From Lachnospiraceae bacterium (lineage in GTDB: Bacteria > Bacillota_A > Clostridia > Lachnospirales > Lachnospiraceae), in assembly GCA_016287765.1 (NCBI GenBank), contig JAEEWS010000027.1, positions 1 to 36,506 of the forward strand: DNA of 36,506 nucleotides. Reading direction: 5' to 3'. Position numbers and translations under genes: made by a program. Of the stretch, positions 8,153 through 15,359 are shown in pieces. The notes below the pieces were generated by a model that worked only from the letters and a program-made list of their open reading frames with translations, did no database searches and was not told the DNA's origin. The first letter of the stretch is position 1; every line of letters begins with the position of its first letter.

Positions 8153-9529
8153 ATGAAGAAAGTTGATGCAAAAAATCTTAAGATCGCCTATATCGGCGGT
8201 GGCTCGAGAGGCTGGGCATGGACACTTATGACGGATCTCGCACGTGAAGGCGAGTTGGCCGGTACAATGAGACTTTATGACATTGACGTACCCGCAGCAA
8301 GAAAGAATGAGATCATCGGAAACCGCTTAAGCGCAAGAGATGATGTGGTGGGTAAATGGAAATACGAGGTCAAGGAGACCATCGGAGAAGCATTGCAGGA
8401 TGTGGACTTCGTTATTATTTCCATCCTTCCCAAGACCTTTGATGAGATGGAAGTAGACGTACATATGCCCGAGAGACTGGGAATCTACCAGTCGGTAGGC
8501 GATACTGCAGGCCCCGGCGGAATGATGAGAGCACTCAGAACTCTGCCCATGTTTCTTGGATTTGCCGAGGACATCAAGAAGTATTGCCCCGATGCATGGG
8601 TCATCAACTACACCAACCCCATGTCCCTTTGTGTAAAGGCACTTTACACCGCTTTCCCCGGGATTAAGGCTTTCGGCTGCTGCCACGAAGTGTTCGGCAC
8701 TCAGAAGGTACTGGCTGAGATCGTTAAGCGTGAGCTTGGCGAGAAGGACGTTACCAAGGATGACATCAACATTAACGTACAGGGTATCAACCACTTTACC
8801 TGGTTCGATTATGCAACCTACAAGTCAGTGGACCTTATCCCCGTATATAAGAAATACATTGACGAGCATTATGAGGAAGGCATAGAATTCGGCGACGATA
8901 ACTGGATGAACTCCACCTTCGCATGTGCTCACAGAGTTAAGTTCGATCTTTTCAGACGTTTCGGACTCATCGCTGCCGCAGGTGACAGACATCTGGCAGA
9001 GTTCATGCCCGGAGACGATTATCTTAAGAACCCCGAGCAGGTAAAGGCCTGGAAATTCGGTCTTACCAGCGTTGCATGGCGTAAAGAGGACCTTAAGCAC
9101 AGACTTGAAAGATCCGAAAGACTTTCCAAGGGTGAAGAGGATATCAACATCCATGAAGAGACAGGTGAAGAGGGCGTCAGCATGATCAAGGCTCTCTGCG
9201 GTCTCGGAAGAAAGATCACAAACGTTAACATCCCCAACTTCGGACATCAGATCCCCAATCTTCCCGAAGAAGCAGTTGTTGAGACCAATGCTCTTTTCGA
9301 AAGAGATAAGGTCCGCCCTCTATATGCAGGCGCTTTAAACGATAATGTAAAGGCTCTTGTGATGCCTCACATCGAAAACCATGAGAGGATCATGAAGGTG
9401 GTCCTCGGCGGAAACAAGGACGCAGATCTGGTTTGCGAAGCATTCCTGAACGACCCTCTTATGAAGGGCAAGGGAACCAAGGAAGAAGTAAAGCAGCTTG
9501 TTGTTGATATGATGAAAGCGACATTATGA
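8153..9529 (+). CDS. GH4 family NAD/Mn-dependent glycosidase, LplD-like (alpha-galacturonidase candidate)
   Basis: About 458 residues. The N-terminus has a Rossmann NAD-binding loop (IAYIGGGSRGW), followed by GDTAGPGGMMRALRT, INYTNPMSL, the metal-ligand Cys-His segment GCCHEVFGTQK and GINHFTWF. GH4 enzymes use NAD+ and a divalent metal in a redox elimination mechanism. The CHEVFGTQK signature and overall pattern match what I recall of Bacillus subtilis LplD, assigned as an alpha-galacturonidase, rather than MelA or glucoside-6-phosphate enzymes. The ATG at 8153 is chosen because TAAGGAGT precedes it and the Rossmann fold starts shortly after; an in-frame upstream extension overlaps the previous gene. 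Specificity is inferred. Confidence 0.85.
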   Translation: MKKVDAKNLKIAYIGGGSRGWAWTLMTDLAREGELAGTMRLYDIDVPAARKNEIIGNRLSARDDVVGKWKYEVKETIGEALQDVDFVIISILPKTFDEMEVDVHMPERLGIYQSVGDTAGPGGMMRALRTLPMFLGFAEDIKKYCPDAWVINYTNPMSLCVKALYTAFPGIKAFGCCHEVFGTQKVLAEIVKRELGEKDVTKDDININVQGINHFTWFDYATYKSVDLIPVYKKYIDEHYEEGIEFGDDNWMNSTFACAHRVKFDLFRRFGLIAAAGDRHLAEFMPGDDYLKNPEQVKAWKFGLTSVAWRKEDLKHRLERSERLSKGEEDINIHEETGEEGVSMIKALCGLGRKITNVNIPNFGHQIPNLPEEAVVETNALFERDKVRPLYAGALNDNVKALVMPHIENHERIMKVVLGGNKDADLVCEAFLNDPLMKGKGTKEEVKQLVVDMMKATL

Positions 9530-10392
9530 TCATGAAAACATCCGATATTGTTATCAGAGACCCTTTTGTTCTTGCCGAAGAAGGCAAATACTATCTCTAC
9601 GGTACCAGAAGTCTCACCTGTTGGGGTGAGGCTGATGGTTTCGATGCCTATGTGAGCGAGGATCTTGAAAATTGGGAAGGACCCATTGAGATCTTCCATA
9701 AAACCGATGATTTTCCTTATGACAAGAATTATTGGGCACCGGAGGTTCATAAGTACAAGGGAGCCTATTATATGTTTGCCACCTTTAATACCGTTGCCAA
9801 GGATATGAAGGGCACCATGATATTAAAGAGTGAAAGCCCTTTGGGACCTTTCAAGCTTCACAGTGAAGGAAAGATCACACCGGAAGAGTGGAACTGCCTG
9901 GACGGTACCTTTTATCTGAGCCCCGATGGAGTTCCCTATATGATCTTCAGCCATGAATGGGTGGACCTTTTTGACGGTGAGATCTGTGCCAGAAAGTTGT
10001 CCGAGGATCTTAAGAGACCTGCCGGAGAACCCTTTACATTGTTTAAGGCTTCGGAAGCTACGGGATGGGTACGTTCCATCACCCACAGAAGATATCCCGG
10101 TAAAGAGATCTATGTTACCGACGGACCTTTTGCCTTCCGCAATCCTGACGGCAGTCTGGCACTTATGTGGTCCAGCTTCGGAGATCACGGTTATGTGGAA
10201 GCTGTGGCCTATTCTGATAATAATGATGTTACGGGTAAATGGACCCAGGGTGAAAAGCCTCTCTATACGGAGAACGGCGGTCACGGAATGCTGTTTAAGA
10301 AGAAGGACGGTAAGCTTTGCCTGACCCTTCATTATCCCAATGAGAACTATCATGAACACCCGGTTTTCATTGAAATGCCCGATAGGATCTGA
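9526..10392 (+). CDS. Glycoside hydrolase family 43-like beta-propeller enzyme
   Basis: 288 residues, no signal peptide. Motifs are IRDPFVL with the presumed base Asp12, NYWAPEVHKYKGAYYMFAT, CLDGTFY with Asp126, and GGHGMLFKK near the end. The third catalytic position, usually Glu in GH43, falls in VTDGPFAF, where Asp199 is found; related proteins seem to share this, so the acid may lie elsewhere. It likely removes arabinosyl, xylosyl or related side groups in the cytosol. The start overlaps the GH4 stop codon (ATGA); a second ATG at 9532 is an equally good start. Confidence 0.82.
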   Translation: MIMKTSDIVIRDPFVLAEEGKYYLYGTRSLTCWGEADGFDAYVSEDLENWEGPIEIFHKTDDFPYDKNYWAPEVHKYKGAYYMFATFNTVAKDMKGTMILKSESPLGPFKLHSEGKITPEEWNCLDGTFYLSPDGVPYMIFSHEWVDLFDGEICARKLSEDLKRPAGEPFTLFKASEATGWVRSITHRRYPGKEIYVTDGPFAFRNPDGSLALMWSSFGDHGYVEAVAYSDNNDVTGKWTQGEKPLYTENGGHGMLFKKKDGKLCLTLHYPNENYHEHPVFIEMPDRI

Positions 10393-10458
10393 AAGTGAGA
10401 CGGATGGGAACATCGGATCGGTGGGATCATTTATTCATATATTTGAAAAATTCAGCTT

Positions 10459-10622
10459 CTAGTACATCGGTTATTAAATAACTGGACCCAATGCTTGCCT
10501 GCTTACCCGACTGCCCGTACATGAAAGCCTCGGAGTAGCCCGCTACACCTGCGTTTTCACGCACGAGCATTCGAGCAAGCATTCTGCGCATTAGTCCATT
10601 TATTTTAAAACCGCTGTACTAG
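10459..10622. repeat. 164-bp imperfect palindromic element
   Basis: The ends are CTAGTACA and TGTACTAG, and the arms stay related over about 40 bases (CGGTT, AATAA, TGGAC and AATGCTTGC pair with their complements). The interior holds two small hairpins (GTAG-CCCG-CTAC and GCGT-TTTC-ACGC). It lies just after the sugar operon and before the EAL gene. No open reading frame and no clear target-site duplication. It could be a MITE-like element or a folded RNA acting as operon terminator. The rest of 10393-10808 contains only the promoter described below. Confidence 0.65.
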
Positions 10623-10720
10623 TGAAACAGTTAAGTCTTGATAATTTTTTGACAATAGTATAAAAACTTGTGACCTTAGTCCTAAAGAATCTTAAAAATT
10701 CGCATAAAAAGTCAAAAAAG

Positions 10721-10749
10721 TTGAAGAAAAAAGCAAAATGTGATAAAAT
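10721..10749 (+). promoter_or_regulatory. Promoter of the EAL-domain gene
   Basis: TTGAAG (10721-10726), 17-base spacer and TAAAAT (10744-10749) preceded by TGA as extended -10. A start near 10756 leaves a leader of about 50 bases and excludes the upstream in-frame GTG at 10740 as start codon. Confidence 0.7.
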
Positions 10750-10808
10750 GGGGAGAGCTATGCGATGCTGTTCCCATTTTTGTATTTAAGGGCGCACATG
10801 GAGGGATA

Positions 10809-13046
10809 ATGAAGACAAAACTGGAAGAAAAATTCAAGATATTGATATGGTGGGCCTTGCTTTTGGTCTCCCTGGCCTTTGGGGTGGTGGTTATCACCCG
10901 TCTTAAGGACAGGGTTGAAAATGCAGGGTATTCCGACATATCCAAGACTACGAAGGACCGCCTCACGGATGTTGAAAAGGATTTCAACTATGCGGCTTCC
11001 ATATTGAATCTGCTGGGGACAGATGAGATGAAGGGCGATGAGTTTTTTAAGGAAAATGAAAGACGCATCTCCTTTGTAAGAGAGCAGCTGCATGCGAGTG
11101 TCGCGGGTATATATGACGGGACGGCAAAAGAAACAGATATGGTAACTGTGAACGGGTTGATCCCGAACAGAGATTACAGTGATCTGAACGCAGGATTTGA
11201 AAAAGCGTTAAAGCGTGGCAAAACGACGATCGTCAGGGAGAATATCTTATACAAAAACGGAGACGTGGGCATTCTTCAGCCGGTTAAAGAGAACGGTAAG
11301 ATCGTAGGAGTTGCGTTTGCCTTCTACGAGATTGAAAATTATGTGAAAATGCTTTCCGAGCCGGTTTACAAAGATTCGGGATATTGCATGCTCTGCGATG
11401 TGAACGGAAATGTGCTGATCCCTTCCGAGACCTTTAAGGCCTACGAAGGGCCGGAAGATGAGAAGATAGATCTCAGAGACGGCGAGATGGAAAGCCTTTT
11501 TGGAGAGGTCGAGGAAAAGGGGACTTCCTTTAGGGAAATCTCGAGAAAAGGCATCAATTTCTATGTATATGCAAGATCGCTTACGGACTATCCCGACTAC
11601 GTTCTCATTACGGTTATAGGGAAGGAGGCAATATTTGAGGATATTGCACCCGTTACCAAGGCCATTGTGGCTATAATCGCCATGATACTGGTGGTGGCCA
11701 TAACCCAAAGCATTTACAGCATTACTTCCGCAAAAAGGAAAAAGAATGAATTCAGTGATGTGCTGAATTATGACGAACTTACGGGGCTTCCCACCAAGAC
11801 TCATCACAAGGGTATAGCCAACGGGATCCTTAAAAAGGCCAAGGGTAACTATGCCTATGTTGCCTGTGATGTATCGGAATTTAAATATTTTAACAGCACC
11901 TTCAGTTATGAATACGGTAATCTGATCCTTAAATATATCGCAAATGTCATGAGCGATGCGCTGCTTAAGGACGAGACCGTCAGCAGGACCAGCGGAGACC
12001 ATTTCGCTATGCTCCTTCATTACAACGATCCCGATGAACTGACTGCCAGGATCATGCGTATCCTTGACACGGCCAGCGTTCTGCCCATCACGGATGACGG
12101 ACGCCAGCCCAGAGCGGTTTTCACCTGCGGTGTTTATCTCATCGGTAACGAAAGGGATATCAACAGGATCCGCGCAAGAGCAAATGTGGCAAGAAAGGGA
12201 CTTAAAAAGTCCATTACAAACCAGATCGCTTTTTACAACGAGGCAGACTTTAATAACGAGCTTGAAACCCACGAACTGCAGGAAGATCTGCTTCATGCGA
12301 TCTCCAATAAGGAACTGGTGGTGTTCCTTCAGCCCAAGTACGGTATCTCCAACGAGGAAGTTATCGGCGCAGAGGCGCTGGTCCGCTGGAACCACAAAAA
12401 CAAGGGCCTGCTTTCACCCAATGTGTTTATTCCCCTGGCTGAGAAGATCGGCCTGGTAAAGGATATAGACTTTTACGTATTCGCTTCCGTTTGCAAACAG
12501 CTTAATCAATGGAAGAGAGAAGGCAAACAGATCGTTCCCGTTTCCGTTAACTTCTCCAGAGTTCACCTGAACGATGACGATTTCGTAGCGAATCTGATCC
12601 GTATCGCCAAAGAAAATGAGATCGAGCCCAGGTACCTGGAGATCGAGCTCACCGAAAGCGCAGTCTATGACGAAATGGAACGTCTCCTTGACATCATGTA
12701 TCTTATCAAGGAAGCAGGCTTCGGCCTTTCAATGGATGACTTCGGTTCCGGCTACTCATCCCTCCATCTCCTTCGTGAGATGCCTGTGGATGTTCTCAAG
12801 CTTGACAAAGGTTTCCTTGATGATTGCGGCGATGATAACCAGCGTGAGAAAAAGGTCATCTCCCACGTCATCTCCCTTGCCAAGGACCTTCAGATCTCCG
12901 TTCTTGCAGAAGGTGTAGAGACCGAGTCACAGAAGAACTTCCTCCAGGAAGCCAACTGCGACATGATCCAGGGTTACTACTACGCCAAGCCCATGCCCAT
13001 GACAGAGTTTGAGCATTACATCACCCCTGAAGAAAAAGAAAAATAA
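10809..13046 (+). CDS. Membrane c-di-GMP phosphodiesterase (sensor-GGDEF-EAL)
   Basis: 745 residues from the ATG at 10809, which has GGAGGG before it. Membrane helix at about 11-31, extracytoplasmic sensor domain (about 35-285, dCache-like), second helix at about 290-312, GGDEF domain (about 320-480) and EAL domain (about 490-735). The GGDEF signature reads SGDHF (395-399), so cyclase activity is probably lost and the domain may be structural or regulatory. The EAL domain keeps EAL (522-524), ELTES, DDFGSG (643-648), the Lys near LDKGF and EGVE (701-704), so it should hydrolyse c-di-GMP to pGpG. It is monocistronic, with its own promoter and terminator. The sensed signal is unknown. Confidence 0.93.
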   Translation: MKTKLEEKFKILIWWALLLVSLAFGVVVITRLKDRVENAGYSDISKTTKDRLTDVEKDFNYAASILNLLGTDEMKGDEFFKENERRISFVREQLHASVAGIYDGTAKETDMVTVNGLIPNRDYSDLNAGFEKALKRGKTTIVRENILYKNGDVGILQPVKENGKIVGVAFAFYEIENYVKMLSEPVYKDSGYCMLCDVNGNVLIPSETFKAYEGPEDEKIDLRDGEMESLFGEVEEKGTSFREISRKGINFYVYARSLTDYPDYVLITVIGKEAIFEDIAPVTKAIVAIIAMILVVAITQSIYSITSAKRKKNEFSDVLNYDELTGLPTKTHHKGIANGILKKAKGNYAYVACDVSEFKYFNSTFSYEYGNLILKYIANVMSDALLKDETVSRTSGDHFAMLLHYNDPDELTARIMRILDTASVLPITDDGRQPRAVFTCGVYLIGNERDINRIRARANVARKGLKKSITNQIAFYNEADFNNELETHELQEDLLHAISNKELVVFLQPKYGISNEEVIGAEALVRWNHKNKGLLSPNVFIPLAEKIGLVKDIDFYVFASVCKQLNQWKREGKQIVPVSVNFSRVHLNDDDFVANLIRIAKENEIEPRYLEIELTESAVYDEMERLLDIMYLIKEAGFGLSMDDFGSGYSSLHLLREMPVDVLKLDKGFLDDCGDDNQREKKVISHVISLAKDLQISVLAEGVETESQKNFLQEANCDMIQGYYYAKPMPMTEFEHYITPEEKEK

Positions 13047-13051
13047 AAAAT

Positions 13052-13087
13052 GCCGGGTCGGTAATTTACCGATCCGGCTCTTTTTTT
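13052..13087 (+). terminator. Intrinsic terminator of the EAL-domain gene
   Basis: Stem GCCGG-TCGGTAA paired with TTACCGA-CCGGC, one mismatch, followed by seven Ts. Confidence 0.9.
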
Positions 13088-13089
13088 GA

Positions 13090-13121
13090 ACCCCGGGGAC
13101 GGGGTTAGTGGTTCATTTTAT
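13090..13121. repeat. Single GGGGACGGGG repeat unit
   Basis: One unit (TGAACCCCGGGGACGGGG then TTAGTGGTTCATTTT) directly after the terminator, between convergent genes. TGAACC and GGTTCA form short inverted ends. Confidence 0.85.
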
Positions 13122-13135
13122 CCACAATGCCCCTT

Positions 13136-13630
13136 TTATTTCATAAGCCTCGCGGGCGCGAATTTGAATATCAGAAGATAGGCTATCCACACTACGAGAC
13201 GAACTGCCACGTAGGCAAATAATATGCCTGAAGGAAAGCTGCGAAGTATTTCGATCTCGGGAGGCCTTACGGTGAAGTTGTAGTGCCATGCGATGAGGAG
13301 CACTATGTTTAAAAGAAAACCGTAGGAGTGGGCCTTGGTCTTAGCAAAAGTAAACTTGTATTTTTTTCTAAGCATAGGCAGTGGCAACCCGCTTTCATCC
13401 GTCAAGCCTTTGCTGTTTAGAATGCCTTCCATGATCAGTGGAAAAACCAGCACCAAAAGCAGGATGTACAGGGGGCTGTAAAGTTTGAATTTCATTACGA
13501 TCATATAGATCTGCGATGCTGCGAGCGTAATAATAAGAAAGAGGCCGGACACCCGGAGGCCTTTCATCATCGAAATTCCGTTGGTCACTTTTGTCATGGC
13601 AGCAGTGGTGTTTTGCAAATCGTTATCCAT
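13136..13630 (-). CDS. Hypothetical small integral membrane protein
   Basis: 164 residues with four likely membrane helices (about 27-47, 52-70, 100-118 and 130-153) and a short polar loop (KGLTDESGLPLPMLRKKYKFTF) between helices 2 and 3. I do not recognise the family. AAGGAGC precedes the ATG, and a TTGCAT-17-TAGAAT promoter lies upstream, so it appears to be a real, independently transcribed gene. It converges with the EAL-domain gene and diverges from sbcD, with which it shares a 430-bp intergenic region. No conserved charged residues in the helices point to transport. Confidence 0.75.
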   Translation of the reverse strand: MDNDLQNTTAAMTKVTNGISMMKGLRVSGLFLIITLAASQIYMIVMKFKLYSPLYILLLVLVFPLIMEGILNSKGLTDESGLPLPMLRKKYKFTFAKTKAHSYGFLLNIVLLIAWHYNFTVRPPEIEILRSFPSGILFAYVAVRLVVWIAYLLIFKFAPARLMK

Positions 13631-13684
13631 TTTATGCTCCTTAAAAGATAGGATCTTAACTTGTTTATTGATTACATAAGTTCT

Positions 13685-13713
13685 ATTCTAATCATTATGT
13701 GATATAAATGCAA
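13685..13713 (-). promoter_or_regulatory. Promoter of the small membrane-protein gene
   Basis: On the minus strand TTGCAT (13713-13708), 17-base spacer, TAGAAT (13690-13685). It abuts the repeat array that begins at about 13721. Confidence 0.6.
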
Positions 13714-13720
13714 GAAAATG

Positions 13721-13979
13721 AGCCTTTGGGGACGGGGATAGGGTGTCACTTTTTGAGCCTTTGGGGACGGGGATAGGGTGTCACTTTTTGAGCCTTTGGG
13801 GACGGGGTTAGGGGTTCACTTTTTGACCCTTTGGGGACGGGGTTAGAGGTTCATTTTTCGGCGCAGAGCGCCAAAATGAACCTCTAACCCCGTCCCCAAA
13901 GGCTCAAAAAGTGAACCCCTAACCCCGTCCCCAAAGGCTCAAAAAGTGACACCCTATCCCCGTCCCCAAAGGTTCATTT
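13721..13979. repeat. Long inverted array of 35-bp GGGGACGGGG units
   Basis: Four left-hand units and three right-hand units of the 35-bp repeat flank a GGCGC-AGA-GCGCC centre at 13860-13872. From 13758 to 13972 the arms form a hairpin of about 100 bp. Each left unit carries the same variant as its right partner: TTAGAGG next to the centre, TTAGGGG in the middle, ATAGGGTGTC outermost. Non-coding. It lies between the small membrane-protein gene and the sbcD promoter. Confidence 0.9.
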
Positions 13980-14025
13980 ATGGGGAGAAAAATGAACATT
14001 GTTTGATGTATTATGATAACGAAAA

Positions 14026-14054
14026 TGATATAATGGACGCAATAGGATTGGAGG
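14026..14054 (+). promoter_or_regulatory. Extended -10 promoter and ribosome binding site of sbcD
   Basis: TGA followed by TATAAT (14029-14034) gives an extended -10; the -35 region is poor. GGAGG (14050-14054) lies 6 bases before the ATG. Confidence 0.6.
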
Positions 14055-14060
14055 AACGGT

Positions 14061-15359
14061 ATGTTTAGGTTTATGCATGTGGCGGATCTGCATTTTGGAA
14101 AGGAATTACACGGCGTGGAACTGGTGAAGGAGGACCAGCCTTTTTGGGTGGAGAGGTTTCTGGAGGCCATAGATGAGGAAAAGCCCGATGCGGTGGTGAT
14201 CGCCGGGGATGTGTATGACACCAGGAATCCGGACCAGGAGGCAATCCTTTTATTCGAGCATCTGATCATGGAGCTGGCGAAGCGGGAGCTTTATGTCTTT
14301 ATCGTGCCCGGAAATCACGACAACCATGTGAGATTGTCGATACACACAAGTCTTTTGGAGGATAAGAAGATCTATATCGCAAGAAATGTGGAACGTGAGA
14401 TCAGGCATATCTCTACTCAAGGTGATACACCTGTTACATTTTGGCTGTTACCTTATGTTTACAAGAAAAAGGTGGCATCCCTGCTTGACAGGGAAGATAT
14501 CGAGACCTATGACGATGCTCTGGCAGCGCTTATGGCGGAACAGAAGGTGGATACTTTCGGGATAAATGTGCTTGTGGCTCATCAAAATGTGATCGCTTCA
14601 AGTGAGGACAGGCCCATCGCAGGTGGCTCAGAAACAGCGATAATAGGCGGAGTGGGAGAGGTGCTTTCAGCACGCTTCGAGGATTTTGATTATGTGGCGC
14701 TGGGACACATACACAGGGCGCAGAAAGTGGGACGGGAAACGGTGAGATATGCCGGATGTCCCATGTATTATGATTTTTCGGAGATTAACAGAGAAAAAGG
14801 CATTACAATGGTTACGGTGAATGATGACGGAACCGTGGAAAGCTCTTTTAAGGAAATCTTCCTGCCCTATTATCTTTATCAGGCAGACGGCACATTTGAC
14901 GAACTGAAGGTCAAGGGAGCGGAATGGGCTGAAAAAGCGAGACAGGAGAGCAGGGAACTTAAAGAGAAGGGCTGCCCTTACGAAAAGAAGTATTACATCA
15001 AACTCATCGTTAAGGGAGATATTCCCGCGAACGGCCGGGATATCCTTGAAAATCTGTGGGAGCATGAAATACTTAACATTATGCAGGTAAGGACAGAAAA
15101 CGCGGCCGATCTGAGCACCTACACCCCCGAGAATTTGAGTGGTCTGGACATGACCGAGCAGTTTGCAAACATGTATAAACTCATGGATAAGGAAGGGCGT
15201 GAAATGAACGACCTTCAGAGAGATATACTGAATAAGACCCTGGAGCTTCGTGACGAATCAGGGGTATTGTATGATGAGAATGCAAAGATACCGGATGAGG
15301 TGAGCGAAGAATTATTAAAAGCCATCGAAGAGATGCTGGATAAGGGGGAGAAAGCATGA
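14061..15359 (+). CDS. sbcD: Exonuclease SbcCD, nuclease subunit D
   Basis: 432 residues of the Mre11/SbcD metallophosphoesterase family. Metal-binding motifs appear in order: DLHFG, GDVYDTRNP, GNHDNH, AHQN and GHIH. With SbcC it forms the ATP-dependent complex that opens DNA hairpins and cleaves palindromes and protein-blocked ends during replication. GGAGG lies 6 bases before the ATG. The stop overlaps the sbcC start by 4 bases. Somewhat longer than typical SbcD; the extra C-terminal residues are helical and charged. The neighbouring long repeat palindrome is the kind of structure this nuclease attacks. Confidence 0.95.
   Translation: MFRFMHVADLHFGKELHGVELVKEDQPFWVERFLEAIDEEKPDAVVIAGDVYDTRNPDQEAILLFEHLIMELAKRELYVFIVPGNHDNHVRLSIHTSLLEDKKIYIARNVEREIRHISTQGDTPVTFWLLPYVYKKKVASLLDREDIETYDDALAALMAEQKVDTFGINVLVAHQNVIASSEDRPIAGGSETAIIGGVGEVLSARFEDFDYVALGHIHRAQKVGRETVRYAGCPMYYDFSEINREKGITMVTVNDDGTVESSFKEIFLPYYLYQADGTFDELKVKGAEWAEKARQESRELKEKGCPYEKKYYIKLIVKGDIPANGRDILENLWEHEILNIMQVRTENAADLSTYTPENLSGLDMTEQFANMYKLMDKEGREMNDLQRDILNKTLELRDESGVLYDENAKIPDEVSEELLKAIEEMLDKGEKA

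Noticed and set aside
10740..10808. GTG start at 10740 for the EAL-domain gene
   Set aside because: It overlaps the -10 element; the ATG at 10809 has GGAGGG and is followed by the first membrane helix.
11247..12395. 382-codon minus-strand frame inside the EAL-domain gene
   Set aside because: Antisense shadow of a conserved coding sequence without a ribosome binding site.
13850..14269. Open frames through the GGGGACGGGG repeats (for example peptides containing HFLSLWGRG)
   Set aside because: They arise from the repeat itself and its flanks, recur in several places and lack ribosome binding sites.
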